A DNA stretch of 64,000 nt from Microglena sp. YARC (Eukaryota > Chlorophyta > Chlorophyceae > Chlamydomonadales > Chlamydomonadaceae), in the NCBI GenBank assembly GCA_022414725.1, contig CM039462.1, forward strand, positions 121,522,709 to 121,586,708, given 5' to 3'. Below the pieces are notes generated by a model that did not search any database, was not told where the DNA came from, and saw nothing but the letters and a program-made list of their open reading frames with translations. Of this stretch, positions 27,747 through 37,454 are shown piece after piece. The position numbers and the translations under genes were made by a program. Every line of letters starts with the position of its first letter. The first letter of the stretch is position 1.

Positions 27747-28140
27747 ATGGCGTGTGCAAATATACAATCAGTACAAACATTTGATGGTAGGATAATCTTG
27801 GCCATACTATGGGTTGATCAAATTCGCAGAGGTGCTTACATGTTTGAAAATACCATACTTCAACTTATTTGCACTGACGAGGAAACGACTCCCGCCGTTG
27901 CATCTTCAATAGGAATTGGGCCCTCGTTTCAGATGGTTCGTGAATTACACAAGACATTAAACAACATGCAAGAACCTTCTGACAAAGACAAACACAAACT
28001 GTATGACGGAGCAAAGGCTTGGCTAAAAAACATCATGGGTCATTGGTTCCGTTGTGGATACGAATTGGAATGGTTGCATTCCATCAGGTACTCGCAAGTG
28101 GGCCCCTTCCCTTCCCTTCCCTCTGTATCTGGACCCCTAC
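27747..28140 (+). CDS. hypothetical protein truncated by a transposon end
   Basis: Starts MACANIQSVQTFDGRIILAI. About 120 residues look genuine (VQTFDGRIILAILWVDQIRR, KLYDGAKAWLKNIMGHWFRC). At 28140 a family-2 end (CAGTCAACGGAATACTTAAA) begins and the frame continues to 28196 in transposon sequence. Preceded by an AT-rich stretch. Family unknown. Confidence 0.5.
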
Positions 28141-28203
28141 AGTCAACGGAATACTTAAATGAAACCGCTTCGTGTACGGCACACCTTGCGGTGTAACCTA
28201 TTA
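28140..28203. mobile_element. family-2 transposon end with hairpin
   Basis: TA-CAGTCAACGGAATACTTAAA followed by GCACACCTTGCGGTGTAACC. Only the terminal 60 bases remain, with no Fanzor gene attached. Confidence 0.75.
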
Positions 28204-28297
28204 TTTTTCTTGTCAAAAGTTGCCATGTGATTTATCAAAGATTTGAATCTATTGCAACAACGCAAAGCCTGTTCTTTAACCTTTCTTTCTGCGGTGC

Positions 28298-28882
28298 ATG
28301 ATGAAAGAACTTCCTGATATGAAGGTTTGCGTGGCCTACGGATCTGCCATCACGAAACTGAAGCCTACTGGACCGGGAGAAGTTGCAGTTCCCACTGGGG
28401 CCATGTTCGCATCGTGTAAAAGAATTTTCAAAGAGGACGTTTCTGTGACAGATGAGTTCAAAACGACTCTTATGTCGTGGGAGACGGGTAAAGAAAAAGA
28501 ACGTGTTTACAAGATCCCAAGTGTTTGTTCAGCAGACGTGAAGCTTAGGTTGGGTGGTGAACGTTTTGGTCACACGAAATCGAAAACGATGCCAAAGGTC
28601 GCTGATTGCGACCACTTAGGGGTAAGGTTGTACAATAAACGTAAAGGCGCACAAGAGAAGCACAGGAGGGGTGGCTTCGCCACTTCCCTTGTTGATTCTC
28701 AAAAATCGATCGAGCGGTACCCAGAGGTACGAGGACTGCGATTCTCTCCAGAAACATGCATTTACTCGGACCGGGATCGCTCTTCTGCTCTCACAATCGC
28801 AAGGCTGCACTGCATGGAATTGATGGGTCTAGGACGACCTCTTCCATTTGCCCACAGCAGCTCTGTTGTTGTTGATGAATAA
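28298..28882 (+). pseudogene. Fanzor family 1, C-terminal fragment, copy 4
   Basis: 194 codons in one open frame from MMKELPDMKVCVAYGSAITK, with VTDEFKTT and YSDRDRSSAL. It matches residues 172-365 of the last Fanzor piece at 139-1236 with almost no change. Without the N-terminal SAP region and the RuvC-I Asp it cannot be an active nuclease. Its 3' noncoding segment follows directly. Confidence 0.85.
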
Positions 28883-28976
28883 AAACTCGTATTGTTGTAG
28901 ACACCACTCGGTCCCCCTCCGGTGGTCGCGACAACATTAGGTTACACCGCAAGGTGTACCGTACACTCAAGAAAGC
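28883..28976 (+). ncRNA. candidate Fanzor guide-RNA scaffold, copy 4
   Basis: CACCACTCGGTCCCCCTCCG and GGTTACACCGCAAGGTGTAC give the same hairpins as at 18-138. The copy ends at CTCAAGAAAGC, about 30 bases before the terminal repeat would finish, so no TA-flanked end remains. Confidence 0.4.
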
Positions 28977-29362
28977 TGTAACCAATCGATCTTCGAAATG
29001 GCATTGCATTTGGCAAACCGTTTGCATAATGAGAGACTTTGTTTTTACATCGAAAACATCATTATCGCGACCACCGGAGGTTGGTACATGTTAGGGTCAA
29101 GCAGGAACAGAAACAATGCACTGTCGAGTCAGTCACACTCTCATCAAGGACGGCAGCGGCACCCGTCGAGTCGAGCCACTCACAGGGCGACCTCTCTCAT
29201 CTCATCAAGTCATGTGGCTTACATTCGCAATTATAGCCACTCTCCTCAAACTTTTCAGCAATGTGTAAATGTGTACAACAATCGACCGTCTGTCCAAGTT
29301 GTACATAGAGAATTGGAATTGATTCAATATACTGTAACATTATTGACCGGTCTGACTGTAAC
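28977..29362. other. gap: repeat fragments and a family-E end
   Basis: 29265-29361 is a family-E terminus in inverted orientation (ACAACAATCGACCGTCTGTC ... TTATTGACCGGTCTGACTGT). The rest (28977-29264) has no supported gene. Confidence 0.65.
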
Positions 29363-30021
29363 ATGACCAGGTGGCGGATAAACTTGGATGATGGTGTTGA
29401 CCCGGTGGACGTCGGTGCTGCAGTGGAGATGCTCGACCAGGCAGTGTATGCCAAGGTGTCACCATTGGTAGTGAAGCTGCTTGGATTCAGTCAGGACGGA
29501 AGCCTAGTTGGTCAGTTCAGCGGCTTCATGCATGGGGAAGTCATCGTGGCAGCAGGACACATGCAGGGGTCTGCGGCAAGACCCTAGGTAGTACATCACC
29601 GGCTGTGGCCTTTAAGGCAAGGTACCCAACCGACGGCTTTGAGGAGGATTTGGAGGTCGTGGCCCCCTCACCTCCAGGCAATGTGCCTGACATCATTCTG
29701 TTGAAGGGTTCCCGCTCTGCCACGAGCCTTTGGTCCACTGATCTTGAAATCATGGCGTCAGTGTACGCACTGGGGTACACAGGCACAGAGAACAAGCCCA
29801 GTTGCTCCAAGGGCTCACTATCCAGCACCATGCCTGGCTCAGTGGCCATCACTGCACACGCAGATGACGGGTTTTCAGGCGGACCAGTGGTCGACAAGCA
29901 TGGCCGCCTGCTGGGGGTCGTGAAGGGCGCACTTGGCACCACCATCATGCGCATCGGCATCACCCCCAACTACGACCTTCACACCTACCTGCTTCAATCA
30001 GGATATCCAGGCTTGATCTAA
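29363..30021 (+). pseudogene. trypsin-like serine protease, frameshifted
   Basis: The first frame (29363-29587) ends in GEVIVAAGHMQG with the catalytic His; one base later the frame continues GKTLGSTSPAVAFKARYPTD, VPDIILLKGS (Asp) and ADDGFSGGPVVDKHGRLLGV (Ser). The triad order and GxSGGP motif are those of the S1 (trypsin/DegP-like) family. A single missing G in the CAGGGGTC run near 29568 explains the break. The start codon lies one base after a family-E end, so the N-terminus may be cut. Eukaryotic viruses rarely carry such proteases; host origin is likely. Confidence 0.7.
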
Positions 30022-30100
30022 GCCCATGTTTGCAAGCACCAGTGGCATGATGCAGGATGCCTATTCTGGACCCATGTAGAGTGCATAAGCGGTGATACAC

Positions 30101-30150
30101 AGTCAACGGAATACTAAACTGAAACCACTTCGTGTACGGCACACCTTACC
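30101..30150. mobile_element. family-2 transposon end
   Basis: ACAGTCAACGGAATACTAAA and TGTACGGCACACCTTACC; the hairpin is incomplete. The following 30151-30460 holds a fragment (AAGTCCGCGTGTATGTGTTT) also found inside the short element at 52170-52336, and no supported gene. Confidence 0.6.
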
Positions 30151-30460
30151 CAGGGTTTAGAATATACCCTGTCTTTTGAGGCTTTTGAAAAGTTGACCAA
30201 CCGCGCGAGAGTCACTTCCTCTCACGATGTCCACTGACGTTCTGTTGTTTTCTGGGCTAATACCCGGATGTTTCAATCTGTTGACCGTCCAGTGCAGGTA
30301 TACACTCATCCACGCTGTCGTGAATGCACCTCGAACCCGCACGTTACATGATGAGTCCCCAAAGTCCGCGTGTATGTGTTTTCCCCGCACGCGCAAGAGC
30401 ACACAAGCCGCCCATGCATGCATCATCATAAAATAATCGGAGCATAAAGATACTTGTGGA

Positions 30461-30532
30461 TCTATTACTATCTATTACTATCTATTACTATCTATTACTA
30501 TCTATTACTATCTATTACTATCTATTACTATT
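30461..30532. repeat. (TCTATTACTA)n, 7 copies
   Basis: A perfect 10-bp tandem repeat ends five bases before the start codon of the NPDKPW-repeat gene, so it forms that gene's 5' leader or promoter. Confidence 0.9.
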
Positions 30533-30536
30533 AATA

Positions 30537-31643
30537 ATGATTTCAGTGGAAATAAATAACCACATCTCGAGACGGGTCAAATGTATGGAACACAAGTGGT
30601 ATTGGAGTTTATTGAGCTCAAACCCCAATATCACATGGGATATCATCGAATCCAATCCCAACAAACTATGGGATTGGAAATGGTTCAGCAGAAACCCCAA
30701 CATCACATGGGAGATTATACAAGCCAACCCAGATAAACCATGGGACTGGTATTATATCAGCAGAAACCCTACAATAACGATTTATATTGTCATTACAACC
30801 CCCAGTAAACCTTGGGATTGGGGTGGGTTGAGCATAAACCCCAATATCACATGGGAAATTATACAAGCCAACCCAGATAAACCATGGGACTGGTATTATA
30901 TCAGCAGAAAACCCTACATCACGTGGGAAATGATCGAAGCCAACCCCGACAAACCGTGGAATTGGTATTGGATCAGCAGAAACCCATGCATTAAATGGGA
31001 TATTGTCATTACAAACCCAGACAAACCGTGGGAATGGGGTGGATTGAGTTCACACCCGAACATCACACTAGATATTATACAAACCAACCCAGATAAACCA
31101 TGGGACTGGTTTTTTATCAGTAAAAACCCCAGTATCACATGGGATATTATACAAGCCAACCCAGATAAACAATGGGACTGGTTTTTGATCAGTAAAAACC
31201 CCAGTATCACATGGGATATTATACAAGCCAATCCAGATATACCATGGGACTGGTATTTTATCAGCAGAAAACCCTACATCACGTGGGAAATGATCGAAGC
31301 CAATCCAGATAAACCATGGAACTGGAACTGGATCAGCAAAAACCCTGTCATAACGATGGATATTATCGAAACCAACCCAGACAAACCGTGGAATTGGGGT
31401 GGAATGAGCGAAAACCCCAACATCACGTGGGAGATTATACAAACCAACCCAGATAAACCATGGGACTGGTATGAGTTGAGCAGAAACCCCAATATGTTGC
31501 TATCTTCCCAAGACATATGTGATGTCATACGTAGATACAGATCAGCAAGAACTATACAAAAAATATGGCGCCATGTCAATACTAACCCAAGTTATAATGC
31601 ATGTCAACACAGACTCTACAGAGAATATAATGAAATGGTTTAA
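30537..31643 (+). CDS. tandem NPDKPWDW-repeat protein with IQ-like tail
   Basis: A 368-aa protein starting MISVEINNHISRRVKCMEHK. Residues about 22-325 are 13-14 tandem units of about 24 residues on the pattern NPNITWEIIQANPDKPWDWY + (Y/W)(I/L)S. Repeats of this kind occur in proteins of several large DNA viruses. The C-terminal 45 residues contain YRSARTIQKIWRHVNTNP and NACQHRLYREYNEM, a tail shared with the genes at 45165 and 51617. Function unknown; solenoid-like binding proteins are the likely type. The longer upstream frame comes from the 10-bp repeat and was not used. Confidence 0.85.
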   Translation: MISVEINNHISRRVKCMEHKWYWSLLSSNPNITWDIIESNPNKLWDWKWFSRNPNITWEIIQANPDKPWDWYYISRNPTITIYIVITTPSKPWDWGGLSINPNITWEIIQANPDKPWDWYYISRKPYITWEMIEANPDKPWNWYWISRNPCIKWDIVITNPDKPWEWGGLSSHPNITLDIIQTNPDKPWDWFFISKNPSITWDIIQANPDKQWDWFLISKNPSITWDIIQANPDIPWDWYFISRKPYITWEMIEANPDKPWNWNWISKNPVITMDIIETNPDKPWNWGGMSENPNITWEIIQTNPDKPWDWYELSRNPNMLLSSQDICDVIRRYRSARTIQKIWRHVNTNPSYNACQHRLYREYNEMV

Positions 31644-31811
31644 AATTAACCCCGTTACACTCAGGGAGAGGGGCGTGCCGATTCCAGAGGAACTAAGAGC
31701 TCACTTGACAGAAAAGTAATTGTCCGAGTGTATTTCCTGACATGTTCATTATTTGTAAGCTTGAATTTCCATTTTCTCTTCAAATGTAAAGCTCGTACGG
31801 ACATGGATTCA

Positions 31812-31852
31812 CGCAAGGTGTGCCGTACACGAAGCTTCCGTTGACTGTATTG
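31812..31852. mobile_element. family-2 transposon end remnant (inverted)
   Basis: CGCAAGGTGTGCCGTACACG followed by TTCCGTTGACTGTA. A deletion removed most of the region between hairpin and terminus. Confidence 0.6.
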
Positions 31853-31982
31853 GCGAGAACGAATCCGTTCATGATCACATGAGCGAGGTCACGTTTATGA
31901 TGGTTGCGGGCGTTTTTTCCGTTCTTCGCGCGGTTTATCATTTCACAAATGAACGTGTGGCTCTGGCTCGACGACTTGTGCT

Positions 31983-32369
31983 TCAAGGAGGGGCGACCCC
32001 GTGTGACGACACCTCCTCGACTTGTACAGGCGCTTTCAAGGTGACTTTCGAAGCCCAGCACTCATCCTCGATCGCTTCAACACGACGATAGTTTTCAGCG
32101 ACCTGCACCAAATCAACTTTGCCTTCCATTTTGGCAATAGTGTTCCGCTGGGTTGCGAATTTGATTTGCTGTTCGCTGTCCTGCTCCAATTTTAATATTC
32201 TGCGTTCAAGTACTTCTTTCTTGTGCATGAAATGGTCATGGATGGATTCAATCTCCTTTTGAAGCTTTGCATCGTAGTCGACAGTGCCAACATCTTTTAA
32301 TGGTGTTCGTTTGATGCAACGACGACGAAGGTAATGAGGAGTGATCGTGATCGCTGAGTGATCGTTCAT
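31983..32369 (-). CDS. coiled-coil hypothetical protein
   Basis: A 128-aa frame starting MNDHSAITITPHYLRRRCIK. The middle is a helix with heptads (KLQKEIESIHDHFMHKKEVL, RRILKLEQDSEQQIKFATQR). In the next frame downstream (to about 31860) the text INRAKNGKNARNHHKRDLAH also looks coding, so the C-terminus may be displaced by a frameshift near 32030. Confidence 0.5.
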   Translation of the reverse strand: MNDHSAITITPHYLRRRCIKRTPLKDVGTVDYDAKLQKEIESIHDHFMHKKEVLERRILKLEQDSEQQIKFATQRNTIAKMEGKVDLVQVAENYRRVEAIEDECWASKVTLKAPVQVEEVSSHGVAPP

Positions 32370-32375
32370 GTTTGA

Positions 32376-32591
32376 TTACTTATCCCAATCATGATGCATG
32401 ATGTTTTTATACTCAATAATGCAACTTGCAAGCAGTAGTAGTAGCAGGCGGGTGTATGTCCTCAGTTGTTGAGTTTTAGTGATACACCTGTCCCCCTTGC
32501 AACTCTGTCTGAACAGTGCAGCCAACCCGATACCGAATATGATTGAAATGATTGATGACCCCGTCTTGGTATCGAATGCTTTGGTAATCAT
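32376..32591 (-). CDS. small conserved NCLDV-style membrane protein
   Basis: A 71-aa protein starting MITKAFDTKTGSSIISIIFG. The segment IISIIFGIGLAALFRQSCKG + DRCI is the signature of a small membrane protein found in many large algal viruses: one helix, then a Cys-rich basic loop. The C-terminal part (LRTYTRLLLLLLASC) lacks the usual pattern, perhaps because of a frame change. Its ATG overlaps the stop of the upstream gene (32588) as ATGA, so the two are likely co-transcribed. Confidence 0.65.
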   Translation of the reverse strand: MITKAFDTKTGSSIISIIFGIGLAALFRQSCKGDRCITKTQQLRTYTRLLLLLLASCIIEYKNIMHHDWDK

Positions 32592-33253
32592 GACATTTCG
32601 TACGATACGAGGCGAGGCGATGAGGGACGAGAATCCGCCACCGCATCCGTGCACTGAATATTAATGAATGGCCCCGACAATGAATTCGACAGAGAGAGAT
32701 TCGAGTTTGTATGGCTGTAATAATCTGTATGGATTTTGCGTTGTTTACACTCGTTTTTCGAGGCGCACATGGAACACTTGTCGTAGATTCGTTCGCCATC
32801 CTGTTCGGTTGAACCTGGGTAGGACGACTCCTGCATGTTGGGGAGGGGGATTCCGTATTGTTTGCAAAGATCCTCATTGAGACGCCTGTCATTATCGTTC
32901 AGGGAATTCCATTGCTCGATAGTCATGCTTGACAGATCGTACCTCAGTTGCTTCTCAAGCGCTTCTGCGCGCTCAGTCTCAAGCTCAAGCTCAATCTCCA
33001 TACTATTCACTCGAGCAGCATCTGCATTCTTTCGAACGCGCTCAGTCTCAAGCTCAATCTTCAGTCGAGCATTCTCAAGCTCAATCTCCATACTATTCAC
33101 TCGAGCATTCTCAAGCTCAATCTCCATACTATTCACTCGAGCAGCATCTGCCTTCTTTCGAACGCGCTCAGTCTCAAGCTCAATCTTCAGTCGAGCCATG
33201 TAAATAATAGCGAAGGTAGAGATGCAGATAAGTAGTTGAGAATTGTCAATCAT
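32588..33253 (-). CDS. membrane-anchored coiled-coil protein with CxxC motif
   Basis: A 221-aa protein starting MIDNSQLLICISTFAIIYMA (an N-terminal signal anchor). Residues about 20-105 form a coiled coil built from duplicated units (ARLKIELETERVRKKADAAR, VNSMEIELENAR repeated). The C-terminal part holds YDKCSMCASKNECKQRK, a possible small zinc site. It overlaps the next gene by 4 bases. Function unknown; membrane-bound tether or scaffold is plausible. Confidence 0.7.
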   Translation of the reverse strand: MIDNSQLLICISTFAIIYMARLKIELETERVRKKADAARVNSMEIELENARVNSMEIELENARLKIELETERVRKNADAARVNSMEIELELETERAEALEKQLRYDLSSMTIEQWNSLNDNDRRLNEDLCKQYGIPLPNMQESSYPGSTEQDGERIYDKCSMCASKNECKQRKIHTDYYSHTNSNLSLSNSLSGPFINIQCTDAVADSRPSSPRLVSYEMS

Positions 33254-33361
33254 TGTTTATAAATTCTGATGATTGTTTCTTAAGTCGTGTGTTACGCAAT
33301 CTCAATCTCTGGGCCATGTACTGTAGTGTACCACCACTCCGGCAAAAGATTCAAACCCACC

Positions 33362-33455
33362 TATTGAATGCGTTTCCGCGATCTCCGGTCTCAGAATCGC
33401 GAGAGAACTTTGTGAAACTTGCAAGCAAGCCAAGTCGTAGGTCTGCTCTCGAAGC
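33362..33455. repeat. 90-bp repeat shared with 11710-11800
   Basis: Same segment as at 11710 but not attached to a Fanzor fragment. 33568-33605 also repeats a segment from 26375-26410. The region 33254-33680 has no supported gene. Confidence 0.75.
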
Positions 33456-33680
33456 GTCTAGGGAATGTTGGCGTCTGCTGTCCTTAGAGTAGGCGTCATC
33501 AGCCACGTGTGTCTCTTCTTGTGTCCTCCTACGATGATGAGCAATTCGTAACTCAACCCTGCTTGTGTTTACACTACATTTCCAATGTCGCGTCTCGGTG
33601 TTGTGCATGCACCGTTAGGTGTGCCGTACACGAAGCTGCTTGAGTGAATAAGCTTGAGACTGAGTTCGGTAGGAACAAGC

Positions 33681-34187
33681 TCAATGTAGATAACCAACAG
33701 CAATTGCATCTTCTGCAGTAACAGCAATGGCATCGTCTGCAGTAACAGCAATGGCAAGTGCTGCTACGTGTGCAGCAGCATCGGCAGCCGCAGCAGCTAA
33801 TGCCCTTGCCTTGGTGAGCGAACCTGCTGGCGAGGGCTTGACATAGCTCTGCATCTGCGGCACAATATTGTAAAGGTCCTCGTTGCCGAGCTTGATTGTG
33901 TAGGACTCTTGAATGGACACGTCGTAACACCTAGTATCAAAAGCAGTGTCAATGATCTGCTGAACTAGTACCTGCCCACCCCAAACCCTTTTTTTCCGCA
34001 CAGAAAGGCCAGCTGGAGGATTGCACCGAGCTCCATTCGAATACTTGAATGACATCCTGATTATGCCAAGTGCGACAGCTTCAAACACGGCCCTTATGTC
34101 GTCGGTGATGTACATGTCATCAGGTCCAGTCGACCCCGTAGCCTTTTGAAAGCTGATAGAACCATGCATGATGTCCGGATCCTGCAT
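33681..34187 (-). CDS. hypothetical protein with Ala-rich C-terminus
   Basis: A 168-aa protein starting MQDPDIMHGSISFQKATGST. The main part (to about residue 120) has MYITDDIRAVFEAVALGIIR and VLVQQIIDTAFDTRCYDVSI; the end is an Ala-rich repeat (AIAVTADDAIAVTAEDAIAV). No family recognised. A family-E MITE lies 40 bases upstream of its start. Confidence 0.6.
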   Translation of the reverse strand: MQDPDIMHGSISFQKATGSTGPDDMYITDDIRAVFEAVALGIIRMSFKYSNGARCNPPAGLSVRKKRVWGGQVLVQQIIDTAFDTRCYDVSIQESYTIKLGNEDLYNIVPQMQSYVKPSPAGSLTKARALAAAAADAAAHVAALAIAVTADDAIAVTAEDAIAVGYLH

Positions 34188-34226
34188 GTTGTTTTTTGAT
34201 AAATTAAAACAATGTCAACACAAGTT

Positions 34227-34316
34227 ACAGTCAGACCGGTCAATAATGTTACAGTATATTGAATCAATTCCAATTCTCTATGTACAACTTGGACAGACGG
34301 TCGATTGTTGTACACA
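34227..34316. mobile_element. MITE family E end
   Basis: TA-CAGTCAGACCGGTCAATAAT ... CAATTCCAATTCTCTATGTA ... GACGGTCGATTGTTGTACA. This is one of the clearest family-E termini. It is followed at 34330-34392 by a single unit of the GTGTTCACATGAACAC repeat. Confidence 0.75.
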
Positions 34317-34453
34317 ATGCCGGAGGCTCACATCAATCCCTATTTTACATGTGTTCACATGAACACATCTGAAAAGACTCTCCATCTCTGTATCCTGGGG
34401 TAGAAATCGAACCCTGTCTGATGAGAATGATACCATGTTTATTTTTCACAAGT

Positions 34454-34619
34454 AATGGGCGTTCCTGCCTCCCGGCCGATTTTGACTGGTTGCGAAACAT
34501 GGTATGGAGCGGATTTGTGATTCCTTTGTGCTGATGTCTCAAGCTAGCGAGTCGTTCAGGAGGCTCTAAATCCTGATTAGAAATTTAAAAAAATCGGCCG
34601 GGAGGCAGGAACGCCCATT
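34454..34619. mobile_element. MITE family F, full copy
   Basis: Both AATGGGCGTTCCTGCCTCCC termini and the full interior are present. The flanks (AAGT / TTAC) do not form a 4-bp duplication, unlike most other copies, so one flank has been rearranged; a family-D fragment abuts the right side. Confidence 0.9.
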
Positions 34620-34621
34620 TT

Positions 34622-34722
34622 ACCTCTTCAACCTGCTGCACCCCTCAACGTTGCCCAAAAGAAACGATCTGCAGTCTAGATGATTATAAGGTGTGTCCCA
34701 CTTTATTTGAGAACTACTGTAA
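34622..34722. mobile_element. family-D transposon end
   Basis: CCTCTTCAACCTGCTGCACC ... GATGATTATAAGGTGTGTCC and CACTTTATTTGAGAACTACTGTA. A near-identical unit is at 51458-51561; ends only are at 46184-46208 and 61966-61992. Confidence 0.7.
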
Positions 34723-34751
34723 GGCTCCACCAACACCTGTATGTTAGTCGA

Positions 34752-34958
34752 ATGCCGGCCTTCATTCCATTTCCCCCGATCCAGCAGTTCAGGAACGTCC
34801 TGAAAGAGTTGCCATACGTCTTCGGAAGCGCGATCGAGTCGGCTGCAGTGGTTAGGGCAGGCTACCTGATCGCAGGGGCAGTTATGGTGGGGGCAGTTGT
34901 GGTGGCTGGAGCGGTGGTAGCTGCAGCGACGCAGCTCGCCAGCACGCCTTGGGTGTAA
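34752..34958 (+). CDS. small single-pass membrane protein
   Basis: A 68-aa protein starting MPAFIPFPPIQQFRNVLKEL with one long hydrophobic Ala/Val-rich helix (AGYLIAGAVMVGAVVVAGAV). No family recognised. The preceding TA-flanked family-D end lies 30 bases upstream. Confidence 0.55.
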   Translation: MPAFIPFPPIQQFRNVLKELPYVFGSAIESAAVVRAGYLIAGAVMVGAVVVAGAVVAAATQLASTPWV

Positions 34959-34973
34959 CCAGAGTCGATGATT

Positions 34974-35519
34974 TGTGTACAAGCGTTCATGATTTTAGGA
35001 GGTTGCTTGTGTGTGAAATGATTCTGAAGACGAAGAAGGAGTACCTGAAGAAGTTAAGTAATTGTTAAGTTGTTTACAGTATCGAGGTATTGACACAGGT
35101 GCCACCGCCAGGTCTCCATGTGATGTGACTCGACTCGACAGGTCCCGCCGCCTGATGTGACTCGACACGACACGACAGGTGTCTTTTTTTTGCCGTGGCG
35201 AGGGACGAGGCCGTCACATCCAATCCACCAGACAGCTTGACACATTTTCATCATCATACCACCGTTTTCTAATGAGTCAGGTTACAATTAGCATGGTGAT
35301 TCCACTTGGTGTAGAGGGATTCTTCTTCTGACTTGCGATAAAGTCAACAGAATACTAAAATGAAACCGCCTGCGCTCCCCCTTCAGAAAACAATCGAGCA
35401 GGAGGCTGCTTTAGCCGCCATGTGAGAATGACGTTGTGATTTCAGGGTGATTGTATGCGCAAACAAGGTATTGGGGTCAAGAGCGGTGACACATGGGTAC
35501 TTGTTCAAATTCAATTGTT
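34974..35519. repeat. gap: dispersed repeats
   Basis: 35110-35180 holds family-H repeat (GTGACTCGACTCGACAGGTC). 35230-35340 (GCTTGACACATTTTCATCAT ... GGTGATTCCACTTGGTG) is duplicated at 57058-57160. 35344 on is a family-A/2-like end (AGTCAACAGAATACTAAAAT). No gene supported. Confidence 0.65.
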
Positions 35520-37454
35520 TTATGTAAACATCATAATATCCCGTCCAAGCACGGATGACGATGCACGGTGATCCTCTCCCGCGAACTCAGGATTCATCAG
35601 AACCTTGCAGACATCGAGATGGCCTCTAATTAAGGCTATCCTCAGTGACTTGCTATCGTTGTCATCTGCCTTGGCACGGTGCTCCTCGCCCGCGAACTCA
35701 GGATTCATCAGAACCTTGCATACATCCACATATCCTTCCTCAGCGGCGTCACATAGTGCATGGCTTTCGTTGTCATCTGCCTTGGCACGGTGCTCCTCGC
35801 CCGCGAACTCAGGATTCATCAGAACCTTGCAGACATCCACATGTCCTTCCATAGCACCTTCCCTCAGTGCATGGCTTTCGTTGTCATCTGCCTTGGCACG
35901 GTGCTTCTCGCCTGCGAACTCAGGATTCATCAGAACCTTGCAGACATCCTCATGTCCTTGATTAGCGGCGGCACACAGTGCCTCGCTGTTTTCGTCATCT
36001 GCCTTGGCCCGGTGCTTCTCGCCCGCGAACTCAGGATTCATCAGAACCTTGCAGACATCCACATGTCCTTCATTAGCGGCTAATCTCAATGCACGACTGT
36101 CGTATGCATCTGCCTTGGCACTATGCTCCTCGCTCGCGAGCTCAGGATCCATCAGAACCTTGCAGACATCCAAATGTCCTTCCATAGCGGCATTAGTCAG
36201 TGCATAGCTTAAGTCTGCATCAGCTTTGGCACGGTGCTCCTCGCCCGCAAATTCCGGATTCATCAGAACCTTGCAGACATCCACATGTCCTTCCTTAGCG
36301 GCGGCACTCAGTGCCTTGCTTTCGTTGTCATCTGCCTTGGCACGGTGCTCCTCGCCCGCGAACTCAGGATTCATCAGAACCTTGCAGACATCCACATGTC
36401 CTTCATTAGCGGCTAATCTCAGTGCATAGCTTAAGTCTACATCAGCTTTGGCACGGTGCTCCTCGCCCGCGAATTCCGGATTCATCAGAACCTTGCAGAC
36501 ATCCACAAGTCCTTCCCTAGCGGCAGCACTCAGTGCACGACTGCTGTTGTCATCTGCCTTGGCACGGTGCTCCTCTCCCGCTAACTCAGGATTCATCAGA
36601 ACCATGCATACATCTAGATAGCCTCCTTTAGCGGCGTACCTCAGTGCACAGCTGGAGATTGCATCGGATTTGGCACGGTACTCCTCACCCGCGAATTCCG
36701 GATTCATCAGAACCTTGCAGACATCGAGATAGCCTCCACTAGCGGCTAACCTCAGTGCCTGGCTTTCACTGGCATCTGCCTTGGCACGGTGCTCCTCTCC
36801 CGCGAACTCAGGATTCATCAGAACCTTGCAGACATCGAGATAGCCTCCACTAGCGGCTAACCTCAGTGCCTGGCTTTCACTGGCATCTGCCTTGGCACGG
36901 TGCTCCCTCTCCGCGAACAAAGGATTCATCAGAACCTTGCAGACATCCAGATGGTCTCCCTCAGCGGCGAACCTCAGTGCCTGGCTTCCACTGGCATCTG
37001 CTTTGGCACGGTGCTCCTCTCCCGCGAACAAAGGATTCATCAGAACCTTGCAGACATCCAGATAGCCTCCCTGAGCGGCATACCTCAGTGCCTGGCCATT
37101 ATTGGCATCTGCCTTGGCGCAGTGCTCGCCTGCAAACTCCGGATCCATCAGAAGCTTGCACAGATCCACATGACCTCCATTAGCGGCGTACTCCAATGCC
37201 CGGATGTCGTTGTGATCTTTTAGCAATATGCTGACGACGTCGGCTCGCCCGGCCTTACACGCTATCCTCATGGGGTTCTGATTGAGATGATCACATCTGT
37301 CCACTAGCGCCTGTGCTTCACATGCAGCGTCATCCGCGAAAGCAGTATGCATGGCTCGACTGATGAATCCTGCGTGCATCCAGCACCCGTCCTTCTTCCA
37401 ACTGCCTGCTCGGCGCATGATCAAAACCACGAGTTCCATCTGAAGCGCTTCCAT
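35520..37454 (-). CDS. ankyrin-repeat protein, 37-residue units
   Basis: A 644-aa protein from MEALQMELVVLIMRRAGSWK. After about 60 residues, 16 or so tandem repeats follow, each about 37 aa on the pattern MNPEFAGEEHRAKADDNESK-AL-AAA-EGHVDVCKVL. The ankyrin-type helix pair (ALRLAANEGHVDVCKVLM) is clear, with a long insert between repeats. Copies are very alike, implying recent expansion or gene conversion. The open frame continues upstream to 37577 without an ATG and meets a family-J end at 37586, so the N-terminus may be truncated. Viral ankyrin proteins often bind host factors, frequently with an F-box; none is seen here. Confidence 0.88.
   Translation of the reverse strand: MEALQMELVVLIMRRAGSWKKDGCWMHAGFISRAMHTAFADDAACEAQALVDRCDHLNQNPMRIACKAGRADVVSILLKDHNDIRALEYAANGGHVDLCKLLMDPEFAGEHCAKADANNGQALRYAAQGGYLDVCKVLMNPLFAGEEHRAKADASGSQALRFAAEGDHLDVCKVLMNPLFAEREHRAKADASESQALRLAASGGYLDVCKVLMNPEFAGEEHRAKADASESQALRLAASGGYLDVCKVLMNPEFAGEEYRAKSDAISSCALRYAAKGGYLDVCMVLMNPELAGEEHRAKADDNSSRALSAAAREGLVDVCKVLMNPEFAGEEHRAKADVDLSYALRLAANEGHVDVCKVLMNPEFAGEEHRAKADDNESKALSAAAKEGHVDVCKVLMNPEFAGEEHRAKADADLSYALTNAAMEGHLDVCKVLMDPELASEEHSAKADAYDSRALRLAANEGHVDVCKVLMNPEFAGEKHRAKADDENSEALCAAANQGHEDVCKVLMNPEFAGEKHRAKADDNESHALREGAMEGHVDVCKVLMNPEFAGEEHRAKADDNESHALCDAAEEGYVDVCKVLMNPEFAGEEHRAKADDNDSKSLRIALIRGHLDVCKVLMNPEFAGEDHRASSSVLGRDIMMFT

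Noticed and set aside
35605..37223. Several plus-strand frames of 60-118 codons
   Set aside because: They are antisense to the ankyrin repeats and simply repeat with them.
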